Assembly: GCA_951802115.1 (NCBI GenBank)
Contig: CATOPL010000015.1
Coordinates: 1-64,000, forward strand
DNA: 64,000 nucleotides
Source: an uncultured Lachnospiraceae bacterium
GTDB taxonomy: Bacteria > Bacillota > Clostridia > Lachnospirales > Lachnospiraceae
Direction of reading: 5' to 3'
The notes beneath the pieces are model-generated. The model was given only the letters and a program-made list of their open reading frames with translations, made no database searches and was not told where the DNA came from. Below, piece after piece: positions 8,135 through 17,942 of this stretch. The position numbers and the translations under genes were made by a program. The number at the start of each line of letters is the position of its first letter. Position 1 is the stretch's first letter.

Positions 8135-10306
8135 ATGGCAAGAGTACAGGCCAGAAAAGGAAAAGCACAGGCCAGAAAATCAACCGTACAGACCAGTAAA
8201 ACAAGAATTCAGGGAAATGAAATGATCTTTGCCCTTGACATCGGAACACGCAGCATTATCGGCATGGTCGGAGTCGTGGAGGAAAACCGGGTACATATCA
8301 AAGCAATCGAACGGGAAGAACATGCCGAACGCGCTATGATTGACGGCCAGATTGAAAACATTGAAAAGGTATCCGCCCTGGCTGACAAAGTGAAAAAACG
8401 CCTGGAGACAAAAGTAAAAACCAAACTCAGCAGAGTCTGCGTCGCTGCAGCAGGCCGTGCGCTTCGGACCAGAAGGGCAGATTTTGAACTGGAACTGCCC
8501 GGCACACAGCTGATTGATGATGAAATCATCAGCCGCCTGGAGGCCGGAGCCATCGAAAAGGCCGAAGAAGCTTTTGATGCTGAAAATGAAGTTCTGAATG
8601 ATTCCCGGCGCTTTTATCTGGTAGGATATACAGTATGTCAGTATTATCTGGATCAGTACACGATGTCCAACTTAAAGGATCATCGGGGTCAGCATGTAAA
8701 AGTAGATCTGATTGCCACATTTTTGCCCAGTGAAGTAGTTGAAAGTCTTTATACCACCATGAACAAGATTGGTCTCGAAGTTGCCAGTATCACTCTGGAG
8801 CCTATTGCAGCGATCAATTCTGCTATACCGGAAAATCTCCGGCTTTTGAATCTTGCTCTGGTTGACATCGGAGCCGGCACTTCCGATATTGCCGCCTGTA
8901 CAGGCGGAAGTATCACCGGATATACCATGGCCACTGTAGCCGGAGATGAGATTACTGAAACAATTATGAAAAAATATCTTGTCGATTTCGGAACTGCTGA
9001 GACCATCAAGACACAGATTCAGTCTGAAGATCCTATCGTCTTTACCAATATACTGGGTTTCGAACAGAAATTTTCACAAAGTGAGGTCCTGCAGAGCATT
9101 CACGAAACCACAGAACTTCTGTGCAGAGAAATTTCCGACAAGATTCTGGAAATCAACGGCGGACCGCCGTCAGCACTGTTCCTTGCCGGAGGAGGCAGCA
9201 AACTTGCCGGGTTAAAAGACCGTCTTACCGTTGCCCTTGATATGGAGGAAACCCGCGTGGCTGTCGCCGGCAATTATTTTCATGCCAATGCATATTCTGA
9301 AGAATATAATCTGAACAATCCGGAATATGCTACTCCTCTGGGTATTGTAGTCTCCTCCGGTCTGAATATGATTAACGACAGCTTCCGCGTAATGCTGAAC
9401 GGCCGACCGGCCAAGCTGTTCCGGACCGGAAGCTTCACCGCTCTTAACCTTCTGATGATGAACGGTTACAGTTTCCGCGATATCATTGGGCGTTCCGGGA
9501 GTAACCTGACCGTAACTGTGAACGGCCGACGCAAAACCTTTTACGGTACAGCGACGCAGCCGGCCTCTCTGCTTATCAATCAACAGGAAGGAAAGCTTTC
9601 CGAGGTCATTCATGCCGGAGATATCATTGATTTTGTTCCGGCTGTCCAGGGGATTCCGGCCAGACCCTGTCTGGGTGATATAGAGGGTGCATCTGCCTGC
9701 AGAGATATTACCTTAAACGGAACCCATGCTTCTCTGAAAACATTCCTGAAAAACGGCGATTCAATCATGATGGATCCGCCTTCTGCAAATACTACTCTCG
9801 AAAAAAAAGAAGCAGAGGACAGTATTGTTGAAAATACCGATCAATCGGCAGAAGATTTCTCCGACCAGGAAAACGCCCCGGAGGCCGGGATTCCGACAGA
9901 GGAATATTCCGAAGAGCCAGCCGAATCCGTTCCAGATTCAGACAACCAGATTTTATCTGCTCCGGAAGTTGAAAACACTATGTCTTCTTCGGAAGCTGAA
10001 ACAAACACTCCGGCACCGGTCAGTCATGCTTCTGAAACAAACCGTCTGAATGTTCCCCCTGTACAGCCGGTTCACAGACCGCGTCAGGACTTTCTCTTTC
10101 AACTGAATGACTCTCCACTCCGCCTGCCCAGAAAGCCCGACGGAAGTCCTTACTACCTGATGGACATGATCGAATACTCAGGCATTGACTTAAAGCAGCC
10201 GAAAGGACGAGTTAAATTGACGGTAAACGGCCGTATCGGTATGTTTCAGCAGGCACTGTCTGAAGGCGATGTTATTTATATTGAAGAAGAACCCGAAGAA
10301 AACTAA
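8135..10306 (+). CDS. FtsA-domain (actin-like ATPase) protein with C-terminal extensions
   Basis: 'FALDIGTRSIIGMVG', 'LALVDIGAGTSDIA', 'LFLAGGGSKLAGL'; AGGAGG ahead of ATG at 8135. Confidence 0.85.
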   Translation: MARVQARKGKAQARKSTVQTSKTRIQGNEMIFALDIGTRSIIGMVGVVEENRVHIKAIEREEHAERAMIDGQIENIEKVSALADKVKKRLETKVKTKLSRVCVAAAGRALRTRRADFELELPGTQLIDDEIISRLEAGAIEKAEEAFDAENEVLNDSRRFYLVGYTVCQYYLDQYTMSNLKDHRGQHVKVDLIATFLPSEVVESLYTTMNKIGLEVASITLEPIAAINSAIPENLRLLNLALVDIGAGTSDIAACTGGSITGYTMATVAGDEITETIMKKYLVDFGTAETIKTQIQSEDPIVFTNILGFEQKFSQSEVLQSIHETTELLCREISDKILEINGGPPSALFLAGGGSKLAGLKDRLTVALDMEETRVAVAGNYFHANAYSEEYNLNNPEYATPLGIVVSSGLNMINDSFRVMLNGRPAKLFRTGSFTALNLLMMNGYSFRDIIGRSGSNLTVTVNGRRKTFYGTATQPASLLINQQEGKLSEVIHAGDIIDFVPAVQGIPARPCLGDIEGASACRDITLNGTHASLKTFLKNGDSIMMDPPSANTTLEKKEAEDSIVENTDQSAEDFSDQENAPEAGIPTEEYSEEPAESVPDSDNQILSAPEVENTMSSSEAETNTPAPVSHASETNRLNVPPVQPVHRPRQDFLFQLNDSPLRLPRKPDGSPYYLMDMIEYSGIDLKQPKGRVKLTVNGRIGMFQQALSEGDVIYIEEEPEEN

Positions 10307-10332
10307 TCGAACCAAACGCGCAGGTAAAAAAT

Positions 10333-12192
10333 ATGTTGCTGCAGATCCATGATGGCACTTTAAGTGCCGGAAGTCAGATTGTTCTTTCTCATTTTGATTT
10401 TGAAATACGCGGACAGGAAAAGATTGCCGTTGTCGGACGCAACGGCGCAGGAAAAACAACATTTCTGCGTCTGCTTGCAGGTGAACTGTCCCTTGATCGG
10501 GACGATAAGAGCTTTTCCCCAGGCATAATCACTTCCAGAAAAATCACGATCGGGCTTCTAAGCCAGCAGCTTTTTTCGGCTCCGTCCATCACTGTAGAAG
10601 AAGCGATTCTGAAAGCCTGTCCCTGCCCTGATCCGTATGAACGCGGACGTTTTGACTGGGAACAGGAATTTGACCGTATTTTTACCGGATTTGGACTTCG
10701 AAAAGAAGATAAGAAAAAAAGACTTTCACAGTTTTCCGGCGGAGAACAGACAAAAATCGCCCTGATTCATCTTCTGCTGATGAAACCGGATCTGCTGTTG
10801 TTGGACGAACCAACCAATCATCTGGATCTCCAGACAGTAGAATGGTTGGAAGATTATCTTCGTAACTGTGCTTCTGCTGCTGTTATCGTCTCTCATGATC
10901 GTTTTTTTCTGGACCGCACTGTCGATACGGTCTGTGAGCTTGCGGACCGCACGCTGACCCGCTATTCTGGTAACTACAGTTCATACCGGATGCAGAAGCA
11001 TAAAAAGATAATTCTTCAGAAAAAAGCATACAGCAGCCAGCAGGAGGAACGAAAACGACTGGAAGAACTGGTGGAACGGTTTAAACACAAACCGCGAAAA
11101 GCTGCCTTTGCCCGTTCCCGCAGAAAAATACTGGAACGAATGCCGCAGATTCCCAAACCAATGCATGACGAGTCACATCATTTCAGCGAAGCGATCCGTC
11201 CCCGAACGCCAGGGCCCAAGTGGGTCCTGCAGGCCGATCATCTGAGCATTGGATATGACCGTATCCTGGCAGAAATATCCCTCCGTGTCCGACGCGGGCA
11301 AAAAATCGGTATCATAGGCTCTAACGGCGCCGGAAAATCTGCTTTTCTAAAAACTGCCGCCGGATTGATTCCTCCGCTGAAAGGAACATACCGGCTGGGA
11401 GAGCATGTCGACATGGTATATTTTGATCAGATGAGTGCAGAGCTTTGCTCTGAAAAAACAGTCGTGGAACACTTTCATGACTGTTTTCCTTCTTTGTCGG
11501 AAAAAGAAGTGCGAAGCATTCTTGGCGCCTTTCTCTTTCCGGGAAATGAGGCCTGCAAAAGAGTCCGTGATCTGTCAGGCGGGGAACGCTCCCGCCTGAT
11601 CCTGGCTGAACTCATCCAGTCGGGGCCGAATCTTTTTCTGCTGGATGAGCCGACAAACCATATGGATATCCCGGCCAGAGAAACACTGGAATCCGCCTTC
11701 CGCGCCTATACAGGAACGCTTCTCTTTATCTCTCATGACCGTTATTTCATCCGGCAAACAGCAGAGGCCCTGCTGATCTTTGATGGAAATTCTGTACAAT
11801 ACTATCCTTTTGGATATGAACACTACAGGGAACACTGCAGAAAACGTGCTGAGATTTCTGATTGTTCTGCACAAATACAGGCGGAAAAGCAGGCCCTGCT
11901 GAGTAGTCTTCGGAATGTTCCCAAAGTAGAAGTACATCGTCTGCGGGAACTGTCTGCAGAAGAAGCGTTCGAAGACTGGAAGCTTCGGACTGCCAAAGAA
12001 CCTCTTCATCAAATACGCAGAGAGCTGGAAATGTTTTTATCCGAAAAGGATGAACAACGAGAATGGGAAGATTCTTCCTGGCAGAAAATTCAGACTGAAA
12101 AAGAAACACAGCTGTATCAGGATTACACAAATGCCTGTCTGGACTGGTATCAGCAATGGCTGGAATTTCATCCGGAAGCTGATGACTCCTGA
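10333..12192 (+). CDS. ABC-F family ATP-binding protein
   Basis: two ABC domains: GRNGAGKTT, SGGEQTK, LLLDEPTNHLD; GSNGAGKS, LSGGERSRL, LLDEPTNHMD. Confidence 0.92.
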   Translation: MLLQIHDGTLSAGSQIVLSHFDFEIRGQEKIAVVGRNGAGKTTFLRLLAGELSLDRDDKSFSPGIITSRKITIGLLSQQLFSAPSITVEEAILKACPCPDPYERGRFDWEQEFDRIFTGFGLRKEDKKKRLSQFSGGEQTKIALIHLLLMKPDLLLLDEPTNHLDLQTVEWLEDYLRNCASAAVIVSHDRFFLDRTVDTVCELADRTLTRYSGNYSSYRMQKHKKIILQKKAYSSQQEERKRLEELVERFKHKPRKAAFARSRRKILERMPQIPKPMHDESHHFSEAIRPRTPGPKWVLQADHLSIGYDRILAEISLRVRRGQKIGIIGSNGAGKSAFLKTAAGLIPPLKGTYRLGEHVDMVYFDQMSAELCSEKTVVEHFHDCFPSLSEKEVRSILGAFLFPGNEACKRVRDLSGGERSRLILAELIQSGPNLFLLDEPTNHMDIPARETLESAFRAYTGTLLFISHDRYFIRQTAEALLIFDGNSVQYYPFGYEHYREHCRKRAEISDCSAQIQAEKQALLSSLRNVPKVEVHRLRELSAEEAFEDWKLRTAKEPLHQIRRELEMFLSEKDEQREWEDSSWQKIQTEKETQLYQDYTNACLDWYQQWLEFHPEADDS

Positions 12193-12205
12193 TGACATCG
12201 CCTTT

Positions 12206-12625
12206 TTAAAATTGAAAATATGCATAAAAAAGCGCTCCGGCCATTCTTCCGACAGCCATTGACAGAATCAGCCACGGCATCCCCGTCTTCAAGCGGATTC
12301 TTCTGCTGAATATAGGAACCGTATCTACGATTTCTGTCAATGCCATAGCCCAGGCGCCGGTAAAAACTCCTGAGAAAAATCCAAAGGACACCACGCCCGC
12401 CATCCCAACCGGTACCAGAAACTCATAAATACTGACCAGATTTCCCAATATACCACCAATTGCTGCGGCGTCCTCGTAATATAAAATGTATTTTGCCGTA
12501 TGTGTCTTCCCCGCAAATCGGGAGACAACTCCAAGAGCGATCAGAAAAGCGAACATGCCGCCAGCCACGGCAAATCCGCTGCTCAGCCCCAGAATTCCCA
12601 AAACAACCTGCTTAATCCACATCAA
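12206..12625 (-). CDS. spoVAB: stage V sporulation protein AB
   Basis: small multi-TM protein directly after the spoVAA-like ORF; 'GLSSGFAVAGGMFAFL', 'EDAAAIGGILGN'. Confidence 0.85.
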   Translation of the reverse strand: MMWIKQVVLGILGLSSGFAVAGGMFAFLIALGVVSRFAGKTHTAKYILYYEDAAAIGGILGNLVSIYEFLVPVGMAGVVSFGFFSGVFTGAWAMALTEIVDTVPIFSRRIRLKTGMPWLILSMAVGRMAGALFYAYFQF

Positions 12626-13238
12626 TATTCGTATCCTCGCGATTACATCCTTCGATCAGCGTTGTATTTACATCATCCTCGTATTGACGCATTTGTACCT
12701 CCATCGGAGTTGGATCCTTGGTAATTCTCTTTCCTCCAAAATGATTGTAAAACACAATAATACCTACTGCAATTCCAACAGAATATGTGATCTCAAGCAT
12801 GGTAAAACCGTCGGACGGCTGTCCAGTAAGCAGTTCATAAACCTGGTCAAATACCTGCGATACACCCACATCATTATTGAATGTCATAATAGAAAACGCA
12901 GAACCAATGAAAATTGTAATGCACAAAAGCACCACTTTTATCAGACTCCAACGATCCTTGGCATATTCTGCAGACTCGTAGTCAATGATAAAATCTGTTT
13001 CGCCCAGATTCTGGATTTCCAGATCCGGATAAACCTCATGAATCAGTTCCACTACTTTCATGATTGAGAATACATACCGGTTGCTTTTCTCTGCATGAAT
13101 TTTCAACAGTTTCAGCGTTTTCAGCCGATTCTTGATCGAAGCATTTGTGCATTCCAGCTTTGCCACGTCTCCAAGCCTTACGTCAATATGATCCAGCTCA
13201 ATATTCTGGTCAATCTTGATATACAGAATCTCACTCAC
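12612..13238 (-). CDS. spoVAA: stage V sporulation protein AA
   Basis: SpoVAA-like N-terminal domain plus two C-terminal TM segments; follows sigF in the same orientation. Confidence 0.85.
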   Translation of the reverse strand: MSEILYIKIDQNIELDHIDVRLGDVAKLECTNASIKNRLKTLKLLKIHAEKSNRYVFSIMKVVELIHEVYPDLEIQNLGETDFIIDYESAEYAKDRWSLIKVVLLCITIFIGSAFSIMTFNNDVGVSQVFDQVYELLTGQPSDGFTMLEITYSVGIAVGIIVFYNHFGGKRITKDPTPMEVQMRQYEDDVNTTLIEGCNREDTNIDVD

Positions 13239-13336
13239 CCGAATGTACCTCCATCGACTTTAAACGTAGTATCTGCAGTTTTCCATATCTTATACTTGTT
13301 AAATTACTAACGCCCAATAAGTATGCCTATCGAATA

Positions 13337-14062
13337 TCAGCTTACCAGCTTCTCCCTCATCTGCTTCAGGATCTTTTTCTCCAGACGGCTCACCTGTACC
13401 TGAGATACCCCCAGCACCCGGGCCACCTCTGACTGGGTTTTGTCCTGCAGATAACGCATAATAATAAGTTTTCTGTCCATATCCGGCAGTTCCAGAAGGA
13501 GCTGTTCCAGCACCACACGATTTAAAAGCTGCTGCATTCCTCCTCCCTGCACCTGACTCTCCATTCGGTCCAGAAGACAGATCTCACTTCCGTCTCTCTG
13601 AGGAATTGTTTTATAAATGGATTCCACTTCTGCCGCAGATTCCATCGCCATGGCAATGTCCTCCCTTGGAAGCTCTGTAACTTCAGACAGCTCCTCCAGT
13701 GTTGGTTCCCGCCCTGTTTTCTGCCGGAAATTTTCAGTTTCCCGCCTGATCTTCCAACAATTTTCCTTCAGTGTTCGGCTGACCTTCACAATCCCGTCAT
13801 CCCGCAGAAAACGTTTAATCTCTCCTGCAATCATCGGCACTGCATATGTGGAAAACTTCACCTCAAAGGAAGTGTCAAACTTATCGATGGCTTTTAAAAG
13901 ACCCATTGCACCGATCTGAAACAGATCTTCCATATCTGTTCCCCGCCCTGCAAAACGCTTTACAATGCTCCACACAAGTCCCATATTTTCTTCTACCAGC
14001 TGTTCTCTTGCTCTTTTATCCCCATGGTGTGACCGTTCTATCAGAACCATTGTCTCTTCCAT
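13337..14062 (-). CDS. sigF: RNA polymerase sporulation sigma factor SigF
   Basis: 'DLFQIGAMGLLKAIDKFDTSFEVKFSTYAVPMIAGEIKRFLRDDGIVKVSR', 'QSEVARVLGVSQVQVSRLEKKIL'. Confidence 0.95.
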   Translation of the reverse strand: MEETMVLIERSHHGDKRAREQLVEENMGLVWSIVKRFAGRGTDMEDLFQIGAMGLLKAIDKFDTSFEVKFSTYAVPMIAGEIKRFLRDDGIVKVSRTLKENCWKIRRETENFRQKTGREPTLEELSEVTELPREDIAMAMESAAEVESIYKTIPQRDGSEICLLDRMESQVQGGGMQQLLNRVVLEQLLLELPDMDRKLIIMRYLQDKTQSEVARVLGVSQVQVSRLEKKILKQMREKLVS

Positions 14063-14070
14063 AAAGATAA

Positions 14071-14511
14071 TCAGCCCTCCTGTTGTCCCTGACTCCGGCA
14101 GATTCTTTTTTTCATATAAACGGTTGTGCCCGCCCCGGGACTGGAACGAACCTCCACCTCATCCATAAATGCCTCCATAAACATAAATCCCATACCGGAA
14201 CGCTCCAGCTCCGGCCTGCTTGTATACAACGGTTCCATCGCCTGTTTTATATCCTCCATGCCAACTCCTTCATCTGTGACCCACAACTCCACTGTCTCTT
14301 CATTCAGCAATGCGCGAACTACAACTGTATGTACCCCCTCCGGATATCCATGAATAATCGCGTTGGTCACAGCCTCCGATACTGCGGTCCGGATATCCGA
14401 CACTTCCTCCAATGTAGGATTCAACTGAGTCACAAAGGCCGCCACTGCGACTCTTGCAAAGCCTTCATTTTCTGATATGCTGTCAAACGCCAGCGTCATC
14501 TCATTCTTCAT
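14071..14511 (-). CDS. spoIIAB: anti-sigma F factor SpoIIAB
   Basis: GHKL-type '[15 protein letters not shown]', '[11 protein letters not shown]'; between spoIIAA and sigF. Confidence 0.95.
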   Translation of the reverse strand: MKNEMTLAFDSISENEGFARVAVAAFVTQLNPTLEEVSDIRTAVSEAVTNAIIHGYPEGVHTVVVRALLNEETVELWVTDEGVGMEDIKQAMEPLYTSRPELERSGMGFMFMEAFMDEVEVRSSPGAGTTVYMKKRICRSQGQQEG

Positions 14512-14825
14512 TTTCTTTCCTCCCCTTCCAACTGAATATATTTCTGAATTCCTGACAGCTTCAGAATCCTCTGGATCTGCCCGTTCAAATGGCTGAGTCT
14601 GATTCGTCCGTTCAGTGCTTTCATAACCTTGTAACGTCCGATTAACATGCCGATTCCCGCACTGTCCATAAAGATGGTCCGCGAAAAATCGAATTCCACT
14701 TCATCTATGGGGTGTCTGTTCACCATCCGGTCAATTTCTGTCCGGATATCTTCTGTATGATGATGGTCCAGCTCTGAAGGCAGAAAGACTGTCAGTTTGC
14801 TGCCTTCCACTTTCATCAAATCCAT
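14508..14825 (-). CDS. spoIIAA: anti-anti-sigma factor SpoIIAA
   Basis: STAS domain '[21 protein letters not shown]'; overlaps spoIIAB start. Confidence 0.95.
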   Translation of the reverse strand: MDLMKVEGSKLTVFLPSELDHHHTEDIRTEIDRMVNRHPIDEVEFDFSRTIFMDSAGIGMLIGRYKVMKALNGRIRLSHLNGQIQRILKLSGIQKYIQLEGEERK

Positions 14826-14894
14826 AAATCATTCCCTCCTGTTTTCTAATCCTATAGTGTTTCATTTATACTCATGAAAAATATTATTTTATAA

Positions 14895-15041
14895 ACTTGC
14901 CAACGTACAGCCGTCATGGACAGTTGTTCCTTTAAGATCCATTGAAAATGCCGGTCCATAGGGCTGTGTTTTGCGCCCTTAGTACCTCCGTTATGCGATT
15001 CGCCCGCATAAGTGGGAGAACCGCGTCCTGATGAAGCACAT
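14895..15041 (+). other. structured intergenic element, possible TnpB 3' end/omegaRNA-like remnant
   Basis: hairpins ctcc-g-ttatgcg-attcgcc-cgcataa-gt-gggag (14986-15018) and GGGC...GCCC; flanking TGGAC/GTCCA; short upstream reading frame ANVQPSWTVVPLRSIENAGP*. Confidence 0.4.
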
Positions 15042-15076
15042 AAAAAGGCTGTCTCAGGATATTTCCTGTGACAGCC
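15042..15076 (-). terminator. Rho-independent terminator of the TPR gene/valS operon
   Basis: minus strand GGCTGTCACAGGA...TCCTGAGACAGCC followed by TTTTT. Confidence 0.85.
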
Positions 15077-15107
15077 CCTTACTGCAGGGTTTTTCTTTTG
15101 TTATCAA

Positions 15108-16490
15108 CTATTCTGCCGGCAGCCCCGCCAGAAATCTGGTGGAATCGGCCGACTTTCTTGTATTGGGATATTCCTCAATCACTTTCTGATAATAGGTTCT
15201 GGCATTCGCGGTGTCGCCCAGACCATGATATGATCTTGCCAGAAAATACAATGCATCTCCCTGGGTATTATCCAGATTATAACATTTTTCCAGCGCTTCG
15301 ACCGCTGCTGCATAATCCCTGGCCTGATAGGCATCATACCCTGTTTTATATAAATCTGCCACAGCTTCTGTCCCTACCTGGGAAAAGAGTGAATCATAAA
15401 GGACCTTCCCATCCTCCGTCAGTGTCTCTTTATCAATCTGCTCCAGCTGTTCCAGAGATCCCGCCATATCCTCTTCAGTAAAATAACGGTATGCTTTTAA
15501 TAATTCTTCATGAAGTTCCAGCCTCTCCGAAGCCTCTCCTGCCGCCTGTACTGCCGCTTCGGATTCTCCCCGCAGCGTTTCCATTTCCGCCTCAAGACTC
15601 GACAGCGCTGCCGTCTTAGATTCCAGCTGATCGCTGTATTCAGCAACTGCATCATTCAGTTCAGAACTTTTCATCTGCTGCTGTGCCGGCAGGATCAAAA
15701 ACCACATAGCTGCCGCGCCGATCGCAATTCCGATCGCCACATTGATTACCGAGTGCAGTCCTGTATTATCTTTCACCCCAATAGGCTGAATGATTGTCTC
15801 ATTCCCGCTCACATAGGCAATCGCATCTTTATTGTCCTGCTTTTCTTCTTTATGCACCTGCCTGTGAGACTGCTTGCCTTCTGCTTCATCCAGTTCTTTG
15901 ATATATCGGAGTGCGGTCGTATTTGTGCGGTCAATATCAAGCACTTTCCTTAACTCTGTACGCGCTCTGGGATAACTGTCCGTTTTCATATACAGAAGCG
16001 CCAGAAGCTGATGGCCTTTCAGCAGATTGGTATTTGTTGACAACACTTTTTTCAGCTGAATAATTGCCAGATCATAACTTCCCTGCTCACAGTACAGAAG
16101 AGACTGGTTATATTTTTTGACTGTTGTGTTGATTGCCTGAAGTTTGGCCGGATTTTTCTGAACCGATTCAATATAATAATCGGCCAGATTGTCCTCTTTT
16201 TGAAAATTTTTACTGAGAATCCACTGAGACAATGCTTCTACCACATCTCCCATCTCAAACTGAACAAGTCCCAGCAGATTTCTTGCATCCATATTTTTCT
16301 TGTTGATCTTCAGACTCTGGCGCAGAGAAACAATCGCTCCCGACAAGTCCCGCACCTTTGCCTTATCCAGTCCCTCATTGTAGTATGCATTGGAAATCTG
16401 GATCAGTCTGCGGTAACGCGACACATCCACACCGCACTGCTCACAGCAGTCAGATCTGCCCAGCTCAGCTCCACAGTTAAAACATTTCAT
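15108..16490 (-). CDS. zinc-ribbon, TPR-repeat membrane protein
   Basis: N-terminal CFNCGAE...CCEQCG, TPR repeats, one central TM, coiled coil, C-terminal TPR. Confidence 0.85.
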   Translation of the reverse strand: MKCFNCGAELGRSDCCEQCGVDVSRYRRLIQISNAYYNEGLDKAKVRDLSGAIVSLRQSLKINKKNMDARNLLGLVQFEMGDVVEALSQWILSKNFQKEDNLADYYIESVQKNPAKLQAINTTVKKYNQSLLYCEQGSYDLAIIQLKKVLSTNTNLLKGHQLLALLYMKTDSYPRARTELRKVLDIDRTNTTALRYIKELDEAEGKQSHRQVHKEEKQDNKDAIAYVSGNETIIQPIGVKDNTGLHSVINVAIGIAIGAAAMWFLILPAQQQMKSSELNDAVAEYSDQLESKTAALSSLEAEMETLRGESEAAVQAAGEASERLELHEELLKAYRYFTEEDMAGSLEQLEQIDKETLTEDGKVLYDSLFSQVGTEAVADLYKTGYDAYQARDYAAAVEALEKCYNLDNTQGDALYFLARSYHGLGDTANARTYYQKVIEEYPNTRKSADSTRFLAGLPAE

Positions 16491-16503
16491 ATATCCACCT
16501 TTT

Positions 16504-16647
16504 CTACTGATGTTCTTTCATTCCCTTCAGCATTTCATCCATCAAATCCGACACGTCAGAAAGGTTATTATGGTAAACGGTGTCCTCTACCTGATCGATC
16601 TCAGGACTGGGACGGAATTTCTTTAATTCTTCTTCAAAATCAAGCAT
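16504..16647 (-). CDS. 47-aa small protein (not in the ORF track)
   Basis: MLDFEEELKKFRPSPEIDQVEDTVYHNNLSDVSDLMDEMLKGMKEHQ*; AGGAGC upstream; start overlaps the folC 3' end by 8 bp. Confidence 0.75.
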   Translation of the reverse strand: MLDFEEELKKFRPSPEIDQVEDTVYHNNLSDVSDLMDEMLKGMKEHQ

Positions 16648-17941
16648 ATTCTTTGCTCCTTATTACACTTTTTATACTGCCTGCCAGATACAATGAACCA
16701 ACGCAGAACAAGATCCCGTCTCCTTTACTCCGAAGCGCAAACTGAAGCGCCTCTTTCACAGACGGTATCGCCGTCACTTCCTGAGTTGTATATTTCCTGA
16801 ATATCTGCAGAAGTTCCTCAGCCGGAACCAACCGGTCCGATTCAACTTCCGTAACGGTCACACCGGAAAGATCCAGATTCTCACAGATGGTCCGTATCAT
16901 TCCTTCATAATCTTTTTCTTTCACGCAGGAAAACAGCATCGTAATTCTGTTATCCTTCTGAAATCTTCGGGCAGTCTTTACAAACTCTTCTACCCCTGAA
17001 TCATTGTGCGCTCCGTCTAAAATCACACCTGGCAATATTGTTTCCATTCGTCCTTCCCAGCGCATCTGTTCCATCCCTCTGCGGATATCATTTTCTGTCA
17101 GCCCTGCATCAAGTACATGCGCCGCCGTCACTGCCTCCATGGCATTCATGACTTGATACTCCGCCACACTGGAAATAGACACATCCATAGGTAAATAATA
17201 CCCAGTATCCATAGAAAAATCAATCGTTTTCTGAGTGTTCATTAAAATTTTATACATATCCGGCCGTATTGCATAAGATCTGGCGTGCATCCTGGCTGCC
17301 TTTTCCAGAATCACCGCCTCCACCTCCTGCCTGCTTCCGTCATATACCACAGGACATCCTTCTTTGATGATACCCGCCTTTTCGCCGGCAATCAGCTCAT
17401 ACGTATCTCCAAGATATTCCGTATGTTCCAGGCTGATGGAAGTGATAACACTGACCAGCGGTTTTTCGATCACATTCGTGGCATCAAAGCGTCCGCCGAG
17501 TCCGGTCTCCAGTACCACATACTCCATGTGATTTTTGTCAAAGATATAAATGCCCATTAAAAACAGTAATTCAAAAAACGTCGGATGTGCAAACTTTTCG
17601 GGCTGCTCCCTCAAAAGATCATGCACGATATCCATCACTGCTTCAAACGCCTCCAGAAACTGTTCATTTGATACCGGCTGCTGATTCAGTAAAAAACGTT
17701 CGTTAATATCCACCAGGTGGGGGGAAATAAACAATCCTGTCTGTTTTCCCGCCGTCGTCAGAATCGAAGACAAATACGCGCATACAGACCCTTTGCCGTT
17801 GGAACCCGCAACATGGATCAGCTTCATACGACGCTCCGGACGTCCCATGGCATCAAGGACCATCCTGGTATTTTCCAATGTATTCTTCTTCGTGAATCTG
17901 GGAGTATCATTAATATATGCTTCTGCTTCTCTGTAATTCAT
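16640..17941 (-). CDS. folC: folylpolyglutamate synthase/dihydrofolate synthase
   Basis: 'HVAGSNGKGSVCAYLSSIL', 'ETGLGGRFDATNVI', 'LDGAHND'. Confidence 0.93.
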   Translation of the reverse strand: MNYREAEAYINDTPRFTKKNTLENTRMVLDAMGRPERRMKLIHVAGSNGKGSVCAYLSSILTTAGKQTGLFISPHLVDINERFLLNQQPVSNEQFLEAFEAVMDIVHDLLREQPEKFAHPTFFELLFLMGIYIFDKNHMEYVVLETGLGGRFDATNVIEKPLVSVITSISLEHTEYLGDTYELIAGEKAGIIKEGCPVVYDGSRQEVEAVILEKAARMHARSYAIRPDMYKILMNTQKTIDFSMDTGYYLPMDVSISSVAEYQVMNAMEAVTAAHVLDAGLTENDIRRGMEQMRWEGRMETILPGVILDGAHNDSGVEEFVKTARRFQKDNRITMLFSCVKEKDYEGMIRTICENLDLSGVTVTEVESDRLVPAEELLQIFRKYTTQEVTAIPSVKEALQFALRSKGDGILFCVGSLYLAGSIKSVIRSKEYA

Positions 17942-17942
17942 C

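Noticed and set aside
10333-12192. ABC-F protein as an antibiotic resistance determinant
   Set aside because: ABC-F subfamily cannot be assigned from motifs alone; no resistance context or mobile element nearby.
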